From the NCBI RefSeq assembly GCF_000971335.1, contig NZ_JZJL01000006.1:62001-126000 (forward strand): a stretch of 64,000 nucleotides of DNA, in the 5' to 3' direction. This document shows, one piece after another, positions 8,554 through 16,314 of the stretch; the first letter of the stretch is position 1; every line of letters starts with the position of its first letter. The notes under the pieces are model-generated. The model saw only the letters and a program-made list of their open reading frames with translations, did no database searches and was not told where the DNA came from. A program made the position numbers and the translations under genes. The DNA is from Chromobacterium vaccinii. GTDB taxonomy: Bacteria > Pseudomonadota > Gammaproteobacteria > Burkholderiales > Chromobacteriaceae.

Positions 8554-9265
8554 GCGGCTTTTCCCGCTGGCGCAACCAAAACCAGACGGCGGCGGCCGCC
8601 ATCATTGTGGCCGCGACCAGCCCGGCCAGCAGCATGGGCAAACCATTCAGCTTGCTGGGTTCCGGAGCGCCGGCCTGCTGCTGTTGCGCCTCGCTGCGCC
8701 GTGATAGCACTACCGAAATATTGTCATACTCCACTTCGGCGAAGCTGTTCTTCAGAAAGCGCTTGATATTGTTGATCATCGGTTCCGGATCGATGTCGCG
8801 TTCGTATACCGCCAGCACTGATAGATGTACCGGCTGCGGCGGACGGCCGCCCTCGCCGGCGTCCAGGTCGTAGCTGACATGCACCCGGGCGGACAAGAGG
8901 CCGTCCATGGTCTGCAGCGACTGCTCCAGCCTTTGCTCAATGGCGGAGTACAGCCGGGCTTTTTCCGCCCGGGGCGACGATACCAGCGAATCGGCGGGGA
9001 ACATCTGCGCCACCTCCATGCGCGGGCGCGACGGCAGGTCGTAGGTCTTCAGCCAATCGACGGCGGCGGCGAAGTCCGGCTGCGCCACCACGATGCTGAT
9101 GCCGGTCTTGCCGCGGTCCTGCTTGTCGGCTTCGATATTGTGCCGCTGCAGCACGGCGATCACTTCATTGGCCTGCTGCTGGTCTAGTCCCTTCAGCAAA
9201 TCCTTCTGCTGGCAGCCGCTCAGCAGCAGCGCCAGCAATGCCGCTTTCAGGCTGTTGCGCATCAT
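8546..9265 (-). CDS. sctJ: T3SS inner-ring lipoprotein SctJ (PrgK-like)
   Basis: A 239-aa YscJ/FliF-family lipoprotein of the inner-membrane ring. The lipobox LLLSGC puts the acylated Cys at residue 18. The canonical start of the mature protein is visible ([22 protein letters not shown]), then the second ring-building domain (about 90-175, [20 protein letters not shown]...ARVHVSY). A C-terminal membrane helix at about 205-228 precedes RQREKPHG. PrgK is 252 aa. The start at 9265 overlaps the sctI stop as ATGA. Confidence 0.95.
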   Translation of the reverse strand: MMRNSLKAALLALLLSGCQQKDLLKGLDQQQANEVIAVLQRHNIEADKQDRGKTGISIVVAQPDFAAAVDWLKTYDLPSRPRMEVAQMFPADSLVSSPRAEKARLYSAIEQRLEQSLQTMDGLLSARVHVSYDLDAGEGGRPPQPVHLSVLAVYERDIDPEPMINNIKRFLKNSFAEVEYDNISVVLSRRSEAQQQQAGAPEPSKLNGLPMLLAGLVAATMMAAAAVWFWLRQREKPHG

Positions 9266-9558
9266 GAGCGGAGCAGGCTTTCCACTACGCCCACGCCTTT
9301 GCGGGCAAGGGTGCTGAGCATGGACACTTCCAGGTTGTAGTTGGACGTGCGCTGCTGCAGCTGGAACAGCTCGGCGGGGTTGGAGAGGGACTTGGCCTGT
9401 TCGATCTTTTGCATGATCTGGTCTTTTTCTGCGCCGGTGGCGACGGCGGATTCTGCGAAGGCGTGGATCAGCCGATCTTCCAACGATACGGTTTGCTGGC
9501 TGCTTGGGCTGATATCGCGAATCAGGGCCGGCGCTTGCACGCCTGAGATCGGATTCAT
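9262..9558 (-). CDS. sctI: T3SS inner-rod protein SctI (PrgJ-like)
   Basis: A 98-aa protein close in length to PrgJ (101 aa). The C-terminal helical hairpin with [20 protein letters not shown] and [17 protein letters not shown] is the hallmark of inner-rod proteins, which connect the export gate to the needle. The start at 9558 has AGGA about 8 nt upstream; the longer open frame (to 9636) reads back into the spacer after sctF. Downstream sctJ is coupled by a 4-bp overlap. Confidence 0.9.
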   Translation of the reverse strand: MNPISGVQAPALIRDISPSSQQTVSLEDRLIHAFAESAVATGAEKDQIMQKIEQAKSLSNPAELFQLQQRTSNYNLEVSMLSTLARKGVGVVESLLRS

Positions 9559-9604
9559 ATAGGCATTCCTGGCAAGATGCCGGCGTAAGCGCCGGCATTT
9601 TGGG

Positions 9605-9832
9605 TTAACGGAAGTTCTGGATGATGGCGGCGTCAATGTCCTTGAAGGCCTTGACCACGTTGGATTGGGCGTTGCGGTACAGGTTGTATTCCGACAGTTT
9701 GCTTTGGTAGTCGGCCAGCAGGGTGGGGTCTGAGGGCGATGCCTTGAGCGCTTTCAGAGATTCATCTACTGCGCCTTGCAACTTGGTAGTGTCATTGAAG
9801 CTGGTTGATATTTCGTCGATATAAAGCGCCAT
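9605..9832 (-). CDS. sctF: T3SS needle filament protein SctF (PrgI-like)
   Basis: A 75-aa needle subunit; PrgI is 80 aa. The helix-turn-helix monomer is clear: the turn SPSDP separates two helices, with the conserved P-x-x-L-x-x-YQ motif (PTLLADYQSKLSEY) and an R-N-A-Q-S motif before the C-terminal helix (NVVKAFKDIDAAIIQNF). ATG 9832 has AAAGGAAA 7-10 nt upstream, among the strongest ribosome sites of the operon, as expected for a subunit needed in many copies. The longer frame would overlap sctD. Confidence 0.95.
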   Translation of the reverse strand: MALYIDEISTSFNDTTKLQGAVDESLKALKASPSDPTLLADYQSKLSEYNLYRNAQSNVVKAFKDIDAAIIQNFR

Positions 9833-9848
9833 GATCGGTTTCCTTTGA

Positions 9849-11039
9849 TTAAAGCGGTTTGGGAAAATACCAGTGGCCGGCGTCCATCTTGACGTAGCCC
9901 TGGTTGCCATTCATGAAGGACTTGCCCTTGAGCCAGTTGTCCTTCAATTCAATGGCGAACTGCACGTAGCGGCTGCCCCATTGGCGGTAATAGCCGTCTA
10001 TGAATTGGCGCGCGCGTTGCAGTTCGCCGTCTTCCAGCGTGCCGGAAATCACGAAGGTGACGCTGTCCGGATGATTGTCTCGGCGGAAGGGCAACGCCAG
10101 CCGCGCCAGGCCGGCTTCCGCTTCGCCTGCGGCGGTGGCGTCGTCCATCGCTACCAGCTCCACCTGATCGGCGTACGGCAGTTGTTCCGCCAGTTGCGCG
10201 TTGAGCCGCAGCTTGTCCGGCGCGATCAGCATGGCGCGTTGCTGGCTGATCCAGAGCTGTGGATGCCGCGGATCGCGCAGTTGCAGGCGGAAATAGGCCA
10301 GTTCCGGGTGCTTGTCCGCCAGCCAGCGGGCCAGGCGGTCGTTTTCCTGCCTGGGGCCGATCACCTGTGGTGGACGGGAAAAGTCGCCGCGCAGCAAGGC
10401 TTGTTGCGCCCAGTTGCGGTCACGCTCGTTGTTGGCGACAACATAGAGCTGGCCATCGTGTCCAGGCAGGATCTGAAAGCGTTGGGTATCGCGGCCCAGC
10501 AAGGCGGCTAGTTGTTCGGTCTGGCGTTGCGGCGTATCGCCCCAGCTGTCATAGGCGCCGTCCAACAACACTGCTCCGGTAGCGACCACCGCCAGCGTCA
10601 GCGCCAGCAGCGGCCACCAGCGGGCGCGCCGGCGGTCTGGCACCGGGGACGCGAGCAGTGCCGCGCCCTTGGGATGGCTGAGAATTTCCGGCAACCAAGC
10701 CAGTTGCTGCGGCCGCAGCGCCAGCTCTAGCCCCCCTATCCGCAATACTTGGTTGAAATCAGCCGGGTACTCCGCCACCTCATCCGAGCCCAACTCGCGA
10801 ATGGTGGCGGCATCGTCCACCAGTACTTCAAAGTTGATGCCATCCTGATCCAGTGGCACATACAAGGTGTCGCCAGGCAGTTCCGGCAATTGGCGCGGAT
10901 CGGCCAGCGCTTCGCCGGGACCTACCAGAAACAGCGTTCTGCCGGGCCGCAGCAGGAATTCGCAGCCGCGCAGCGGGCTATTGAGCAGACGCGCGACAAT
11001 GGCGGCTGGCTCGAATGGGTGGTTGTCTTCTACAAGCAT
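9849..11039 (-). CDS. sctD: T3SS inner-membrane ring protein SctD (PrgH-like)
   Basis: A 396-aa protein matching PrgH (392 aa). It has an N-terminal cytosolic FHA-like domain (about 1-120, with CEFLLRPGRTLFLVG and DTLYVPL), one membrane helix (about 140-162, WWPLLALTLAVVATGAVLL) and a periplasmic portion of three ring-building modules ending in GHWYFPKPL. SctD forms the larger inner-membrane ring with SctJ. It is the first gene of the operon. The 135-nt leader (11040-11174) after hilA should hold its promoter. A TTTTCATCAG element on the minus strand near 11111-11120 might be a regulator site but is unproven. Confidence 0.9.
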   Translation of the reverse strand: MLVEDNHPFEPAAIVARLLNSPLRGCEFLLRPGRTLFLVGPGEALADPRQLPELPGDTLYVPLDQDGINFEVLVDDAATIRELGSDEVAEYPADFNQVLRIGGLELALRPQQLAWLPEILSHPKGAALLASPVPDRRRARWWPLLALTLAVVATGAVLLDGAYDSWGDTPQRQTEQLAALLGRDTQRFQILPGHDGQLYVVANNERDRNWAQQALLRGDFSRPPQVIGPRQENDRLARWLADKHPELAYFRLQLRDPRHPQLWISQQRAMLIAPDKLRLNAQLAEQLPYADQVELVAMDDATAAGEAEAGLARLALPFRRDNHPDSVTFVISGTLEDGELQRARQFIDGYYRQWGSRYVQFAIELKDNWLKGKSFMNGNQGYVKMDAGHWYFPKPL

Positions 11040-11174
11040 GGTGTCTTTATCAAGCGCTGCGGGAAGGTCCCGATCTTCGCTGCCACTGTAGGCGTGGCGG
11101 CCAAATCATTCCTGATGAAAAGGCGATCAATCTTGGCGGTCGTGATCAGATTCAAGCCGGCTACAGGTCGAGCC

Positions 11175-12839
11175 TCATGTCGCAGTCGATACCGCCTGCG
11201 GCGCGAACAATTCCGCCAAGCGGGGATCCTGTCTCCATGCCGGCAGCCAGGGGTAATTTCCGGCCTGCAGCTGTTGCCATAATTGCTTGGCCGCTTCCCG
11301 GCCATCGCGCGCCAGCACTAGCGGCAACAAGCTGGCGCGCATGTGGCGGCTGTCGATTTGCAAGGCCTGCAGCGGGGCGCGGTCGCCCGAGCTGGCGTAT
11401 TCGACGCAGCAACGGTTGAGTTCAAGCAAGCCTGCTTCCTCGCCAGCCGCGCGCACGGCCAGGGCTAATTCCAGCGCTTCCCGGTGTTGGCGCCGTTGCG
11501 ACAGCATCAGCGATAGCAGGCTCTGCAATACCGGGTGGTTTTGGCCATAGCGGCGCAACTGGCTCTGCCCAAGCTCCACCGCCTCATCGACGCGGCCCTG
11601 GTAGAAGGCCAGCCACAGCTTGAGCACGCCGGCGGCGATGCGGGAAGGATCGCGTTCAAGGCAGGTGTCCAGCGCCGCTTGCGCCTGGGAGAGCTGGCCT
11701 GACAAAAACAAGTGCCAGGCATGGTAGTAACACACCTCTACCGATTGCGGCATCAGCAGCCTAGCCTGTTCAAACAGCGCGTCGGCCAGCGCGCGTTCGC
11801 CGCGCAGGCTGCCCAGTAGCGCCAGCAATCCCAGCGTCTGCGGATGAGCGGCATCCAGCTCCACCGCCTTGTCCACCGCCAGACGGACCTGTGTCAGCGC
11901 CGCGTCCTGATCGAACAAACCGAGTTGGGCCAACGAGAGGTAGCATTCCGCCAGACCGCGCCAGGACGGCGCATGTCCGGGGGTATGGCTTGTGCATTGA
12001 TGCAATTGGCTGAGCGCTCGGCGCAGGCTGGATGGCGAGTGCTGCCGCAGCTCATGCATGGCGTTCAGATAAGGGATGGCGGTATCCAGGGAGCCTAATT
12101 CGCGGGTATGGCCGCCGCGAAGATCGGGGATGCGCTGCACCAGCAGATCGCTCAGCCGGGCTTGAAGCGCCATCGGGTGCAGGCCGGCCAGAGCGATGCT
12201 CTCATGGTGAACCAATTGATGGCCGCGCGTACGGATCAACTCGACCCGCAAGATACAGGTCTCTCCCGCGCCTTGCGCTTGCCCGGCTAGATAGTAATCG
12301 GGAGACAGTTGTTCCAGCAGGGCGTGGATGTCGGCCACTCCATGGCAATGGCGAGTCAGCGTGGCGGGCAGCACGCGCAAGCCGAAGGGAGCGTAACGCG
12401 CCAGATTCTGCACCAGCGCGCCGTGCAGCGCCTGGCTGTCCAGCTGGTTTTCCGCGCGGAAGGGAAGCACGGCGACAGAGGCGCTGGCTTCCGTCGGGCG
12501 GTGTTGAGCCACGACCGCTACCGGACGGCAGAAACGGTAGCCCTTGCCGTAGACAGTATCGATGTACCGTTGCTTCTTGTTTTCCAATAGGAGGCGGCGC
12601 AGCGCGCAAATGCAACGGGTGAGCGACTCCTCGTTGACGTCGCCGTTCGGCCATACCCGGTCCAGCAGCGCATCCTTGCTTACCAGCTCGCCGGCGGCTT
12701 CCAGCAACGCGGTCAGCACGGCCAGTTCCTTGGGTGGTATGGGCAAGGCCTGGCCGTGATGAGTCAGCCTGCCATCGAAGTGCAGGATGAAGTCGCCAAA
12801 CACAAATTGCCGGTTGATGAAGCCGTCGTTGTTCACCAT
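11175..12839 (-). CDS. hilA: HilA-type T3SS master transcriptional activator
   Basis: A 554-aa protein; Salmonella HilA is 553 aa. It has an OmpR/ToxR-type winged-helix DNA-binding domain at about residues 10-105 (PIPPKELAVLTALLEAAGEL, VSKDALLDRVWP, ESLTRCICALRR, YIDTVYGKGYRF), then a long helical TPR-type region (for example LAECYLSLAQLGLFDQDAAL, CYYHAWHLFLSGQLSQAQAA). It would activate the prgH-type and invF-type operons. I chose ATG 12839 because AGGGG lies 6 nt upstream and the length then equals HilA; an ATG at 12884 adds 15 residues. A near-consensus sigma-70 promoter and an inverted repeat lie upstream. In Chromobacterium violaceum the equivalent is called CilA. Confidence 0.9.
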   Translation of the reverse strand: MVNNDGFINRQFVFGDFILHFDGRLTHHGQALPIPPKELAVLTALLEAAGELVSKDALLDRVWPNGDVNEESLTRCICALRRLLLENKKQRYIDTVYGKGYRFCRPVAVVAQHRPTEASASVAVLPFRAENQLDSQALHGALVQNLARYAPFGLRVLPATLTRHCHGVADIHALLEQLSPDYYLAGQAQGAGETCILRVELIRTRGHQLVHHESIALAGLHPMALQARLSDLLVQRIPDLRGGHTRELGSLDTAIPYLNAMHELRQHSPSSLRRALSQLHQCTSHTPGHAPSWRGLAECYLSLAQLGLFDQDAALTQVRLAVDKAVELDAAHPQTLGLLALLGSLRGERALADALFEQARLLMPQSVEVCYYHAWHLFLSGQLSQAQAALDTCLERDPSRIAAGVLKLWLAFYQGRVDEAVELGQSQLRRYGQNHPVLQSLLSLMLSQRRQHREALELALAVRAAGEEAGLLELNRCCVEYASSGDRAPLQALQIDSRHMRASLLPLVLARDGREAAKQLWQQLQAGNYPWLPAWRQDPRLAELFAPQAVSTAT

Positions 12840-12906
12840 CTCTATCCCCTGTCGCGGGCTGGGCCGCAAGTGCTCACAGCGCATGCCTTCCTTGGAAAAT
12901 GTTCGC

Positions 12907-12922
12907 TATGATGTATATCATA
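12907..12922. promoter_or_regulatory. Inverted repeat at the predicted hilA transcription start
   Basis: TATGAT (12907-12912) and ATCATA (12917-12922) form a 6-bp inverted repeat separated by 4 bp. It begins at about +1 of the predicted promoter, a position where a bound protein would block transcription. The regulator is unknown. Confidence 0.4.
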
Positions 12923-12928
12923 TCAAAC

Positions 12929-12957
12929 ATATTATCAGCGTGGGTGTGGATTGACAA
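12929..12957 (-). promoter_or_regulatory. Sigma-70 promoter of hilA
   Basis: On the minus strand: -35 TTGTCA (12957-12952), a 17-bp spacer, -10 TAATAT (12934-12929). The predicted start near 12922 gives a leader of about 83 nt before ATG 12839. Confidence 0.7.
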
Positions 12958-13739
12958 TGGGATTCCCGTCAGTTGCGAATTTTGCGGCGTAGTGGCGGGC
13001 GGTCAGAGGCGGGGAGCGTTTTCTGCAAGTCTCCGCCAGAGGTGTGCGCTATGGTTTAGCCCGCTCAGGACGGGTCATGGAGAGTATGAGTGCTCTGTCA
13101 GTCTCACTCTGAATGATGGAGAGTCGCAAGTTTTCATTCTTTATATCTAACTTTATTCATTTGATATGGCATGTCCTACTGACGAGGATTTTTAAACCAT
13201 GATGATGTTTTACTAGATTCGGTGCTGAACTTGGAGGAGCTGGCAGTCTTCCTCAGAGTTTTTTCACGTCTCGATAGCACATAAGAGCATTTACTTTATG
13301 CTATGCGAAATGAGGCTTAAAAGTTGATGAAAGAATTTTAATAATCTAGGCCTGATTCATCTTCGCATCATTGTCACATGCTGTGAATTTTCGGCAAATT
13401 TCAATTTTTTAAGTACCGGGATGTTGGTAAGACAGTGATTGGACTGTACATTTTTTTGAATGTGGTAACTGAGGATGTATGGCACTCATCTTGGTGGTGG
13501 GGATGGTACGAACTATTAATCAATTTAGTGCTTTTATCTATAAATCGATTTGATATGACCTAAATAACGTACTTGGTTATCTACACTGATTGGGTGTGAA
13601 CGGTGCACTGTTGCTTAATTTTATAAAATAATAATGATAAATTCATAGATGAAATTAGAGTAGCAAGAAAATGAGGCTTGTGTGGTTTTGTAATTTAATT
13701 TCATATCAAAGCAGCTGATATTTTAAAAGGCATGGCCTA
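12958..13739. other. AT-rich gene-free region upstream of hilA and the chaperone
   Basis: About 780 bp with no convincing gene. An 83-codon open frame (12899-13150) overlaps the hilA promoter and has no ribosome site. From about 13150 the composition becomes strongly AT-rich, with many A/T tracts, unlike the flanking GC-rich DNA. Such DNA is typically bound by H-NS-type silencers; that is inference. I see no tRNA, inverted-repeat ends or insertion-sequence remnant. Confidence 0.6.
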
Positions 13740-14189
13740 ATGCATAGGAATGATTTTGACTCGCTATTGGTAACCGACCGCGCATCAGTTAATTTGACAG
13801 AGGTGCTATCTCAAGGGTTGAGAGAGATGGGGGTGGACAAAAATAAAATTAGTCATTTTGATCATCATTCAACAGTGGTTATGAAGTTTGTTAATACTCC
13901 AAGCATCATGTTTTCTATGGGAGAGGATGGGGTGTGGATATGGAGTGCTTTTGATGGATTGAGTGAGAGTATGGTCTTGCAGCTATGCGAGGGAATTTCT
14001 CTAGTTTTGATGGAGCCTCTATTGTTGGGAGGAGGTGGAGAAATTGAATTTGAGCTTGGAGAGTATGGTTATGAGTTTAAAATCCTACTTGATTTTCAGT
14101 ATTTTACTGATGGTGGTGTGTTTGCAAATGTCTTGTCAAATTTTTACTATAGGCTCGAAAGATTATGCACTGTTTTACAATGGGTTTGA
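13740..14189 (+). CDS. InvB/Spa15-family T3SS effector chaperone
   Basis: A 149-aa acidic cytosolic protein. It can be matched by eye to Spa15 of Shigella along its length: TEVLSQGLREMG at the N-terminus, FDHHSTVVMKFVNTPSI with MFSMGEDGVWIWSAFDG in the middle (Spa15 also has a DSHSAI then MLWANFD pattern), and GGVFANVLSNFYYRLE at the end (Spa15: GIVFAEILHEFYQRME). These class IB chaperones hold several effectors in secretion-competent form. InvB normally sits between sctV and sctN; that site is empty here. It lies 145 nt before the first effector candidate, in AT-rich DNA, so it probably serves both downstream effectors. The ribosome site is weak (AAAGG about 10 nt upstream). Confidence 0.7.
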   Translation: MHRNDFDSLLVTDRASVNLTEVLSQGLREMGVDKNKISHFDHHSTVVMKFVNTPSIMFSMGEDGVWIWSAFDGLSESMVLQLCEGISLVLMEPLLLGGGGEIEFELGEYGYEFKILLDFQYFTDGGVFANVLSNFYYRLERLCTVLQWV

Positions 14190-14334
14190 TCTAAATCTCG
14201 TGATGGTGGGTTTTATTGAGCGCATGCGCTTTTGACTGAGTGGCAGTTAGGTTAAGGCGTGTTTCATATTTAGAGCTTTTGTAGAGAACCATGGCTTACC
14301 TTTAGCGCTGACGCTATTTTTAATTGGGGGTGGT

Positions 14335-16023
14335 ATGGACTTGAAATTTGATTCATCAATTGTAAATTTGAATAGGGTAACAGCGAGCGCTGCCCCGGAT
14401 AGAGTGGGGTCCGAATTTGATATGAATCTTTTAAGTATCAGCAATGATGGAAGAGTGCCATCTGGTGCGAAGAGAGAGCGAGGTCAAGAGAGTCAAGGCT
14501 TGCAAGGTGAGTCGGGTAGTAAGCATCCGCGGATGGATAAGAAGTACGATAGTGATAGTGATAGTGAATATGAAGAAGGATACCAAAATTTTGCAGAGGG
14601 GGATCGATGGAAAGGGAGTGATTATGAGCATATTTCAAAAGTAAATACAGATGTGTTTAATAAGAATCAGCAAGCCAATATTAAGCGGTTGGGCAAAATT
14701 AGTTACACAGGGAGTGAATCGGAAATAAATGGCGGCATCTTTTCAAGTGATGCGGTGAAAAATAATAATGTTGCAGATACTAGACGTGGTGATTCTAGGT
14801 TTTTGACAGCAAATACGGCAAAAGTTTTTGAGCGTTCTTCGTTGAGAGAGGTCGAAGGAAAATATGTGAGTGCGTTGGGCGATTTAAATAAGAATTTGAG
14901 AACGATGAGCTTTGGTGATGCTATTGCTATGCTGCCAAAGGATGTGAAATTCAAAGTTGCTCAGTATCGTGGTTTGCATTATAGGGTAGGGGATGGTGGG
15001 TTTAGCAAAGAGCAACGGTTCAATCATAGAAAAACTAATGAGATTGCTAGGCCGATGTATTCGTTGGCGGCTTTGGATCAGGCAGGGTTTGATTTTGATA
15101 TATCGAAATGGACAGAGTCTAATATTGAAAGATTAAGTGAAATTGGTCAAAAGATTAATGAGACTATTAGTGCGCTGAGGAAAATTAAATACGATGAGCA
15201 AGATCCTGTGCACTTGCAAGTGCGGAGCAGCCTTCCTTCGGCAACTGATAAATTTAATCCTAAAACCGTGCATGATATGCATAGTCATTTCTATTCAATG
15301 AACATGAATGATTATTTAGGAGATTTAAGCAGGGCGGTTGATGGCAGCGGGCAGGCTCATCGTCCGAAAGACATACTTTTCTCCGAGCTATCAAGTAAAA
15401 GAAATCCACGAGTTTCCACGGGAGATGTTCCTGTTCATGCAAATAGATATGCATATGGGGATAAGTCGTACAAGGGGGAGAGGGATAATGTGCTCTATCC
15501 TGAGTATAATAATCAAGCAACACCTAAAAACCGTTATGTTGGAAAGGTATATATAACATTGCACCCACTGGAGGACTATAACCCGGAAACTGGAGGGGTA
15601 CAAATTCTTGACTTGCAAAAGCAGGGGAGAGTTAATTTAACTAAGGCTATTCTTAGCGAGGCTGAAACAACATTTGATGGCTATATCGAAAAAGATAGGT
15701 TGGTTGATCATAAAGTTGCAAAATTTCCAGATTTTAGTCGAGGGTATAAGATTTCATATCAATTAAAGTATGGGATGAGCGAAGAATTATTCAATGAGTT
15801 TAGGAGTGCTCTTGTAAATTCTAGTGGTAATAAAACTGTAAGAAATTATGTGGAGACATTATTGGTAAATCATTTGACAGAATATAGTGATGTTGAGCTT
15901 GTTGCTCGTGCTCAAGTAATGGCTCTTCGTCAGGAGGCGTGTGTGGTCTACAAGGCTGGTAATGAGTTTTCTTTTCAGCCACCCAAGATGGATAGAAACC
16001 AAATTGTTACATGGTCTTATTAG
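14335..16023 (+). CDS. Candidate T3SS effector with ADP-ribosyltransferase signature (R-S-E type)
   Basis: A 562-aa AT-rich gene with ribosome site GGGGG before ATG 14335. The first about 150 residues are low-complexity with an acidic DSDSDSEYEE stretch, a possible secretion and chaperone-binding region. The rest fits an ART fold: a helix with LGDLNKNLR, then AQYRGLHYRV (Arg212) as the first motif; VSTGDVPVHANRYAYG (Ser361) as the STS-like motif followed by the strand VGKVYITLHPLED; and SEAETTF (Glu442, Glu444) as an ExE-like loop with a following GYIEKDRLV strand. The long 148-residue gap between Arg and Ser motifs is larger than in small toxins, so the assignment is tentative. No signal peptide or membrane helix. 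It lies between a chaperone gene and a second ART gene, which supports effector status. Confidence 0.55.
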   Translation: MDLKFDSSIVNLNRVTASAAPDRVGSEFDMNLLSISNDGRVPSGAKRERGQESQGLQGESGSKHPRMDKKYDSDSDSEYEEGYQNFAEGDRWKGSDYEHISKVNTDVFNKNQQANIKRLGKISYTGSESEINGGIFSSDAVKNNNVADTRRGDSRFLTANTAKVFERSSLREVEGKYVSALGDLNKNLRTMSFGDAIAMLPKDVKFKVAQYRGLHYRVGDGGFSKEQRFNHRKTNEIARPMYSLAALDQAGFDFDISKWTESNIERLSEIGQKINETISALRKIKYDEQDPVHLQVRSSLPSATDKFNPKTVHDMHSHFYSMNMNDYLGDLSRAVDGSGQAHRPKDILFSELSSKRNPRVSTGDVPVHANRYAYGDKSYKGERDNVLYPEYNNQATPKNRYVGKVYITLHPLEDYNPETGGVQILDLQKQGRVNLTKAILSEAETTFDGYIEKDRLVDHKVAKFPDFSRGYKISYQLKYGMSEELFNEFRSALVNSSGNKTVRNYVETLLVNHLTEYSDVELVARAQVMALRQEACVVYKAGNEFSFQPPKMDRNQIVTWSY

Positions 16024-16314
16024 GTACGAACTTCCTCTAAAACGAAGTGGTGCAGATTGCTTTGATACTCCGTCATGTGGCGTGAGATACGATCGGCGCG
16101 TAAATTTTTCTAGATGAGTGGCGAAGGTATATCATATTGTATGAATGTGGCTAGTGTTTCCAATGATGAGAAATTAAGCAGCTAAATCGGAAAATTCTGT
16201 GTAGCGTGGTAAGGGATGCTCCAGAGAATAGCCTGTTTAATCTATAGGAGAGCTGGCAATAGTTTGATTGATTTATTTAGCAAAGATTTTATTTGATTTT
16301 AATTTGAAAAGATT
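16024..16314. other. AT-rich intergenic spacer between the two effector candidates
   Basis: 291 bp without an open frame worth calling and without a clear terminator. It probably holds the promoter of the second effector gene. Confidence 0.5.

Noticed and set aside
12899-13150. 83-codon ORF over the hilA promoter
   Set aside because: No ribosome site, unnatural composition, and it overlaps a strong minus-strand promoter.
14335-16023. OspC/CopC-type ADP-riboxanase
   Set aside because: Considered because Chromobacterium is known to have one, but I see no ankyrin repeats and no recognisable OspC3-like blocks; the STG and ExE-like motifs favour an R-S-E ART.
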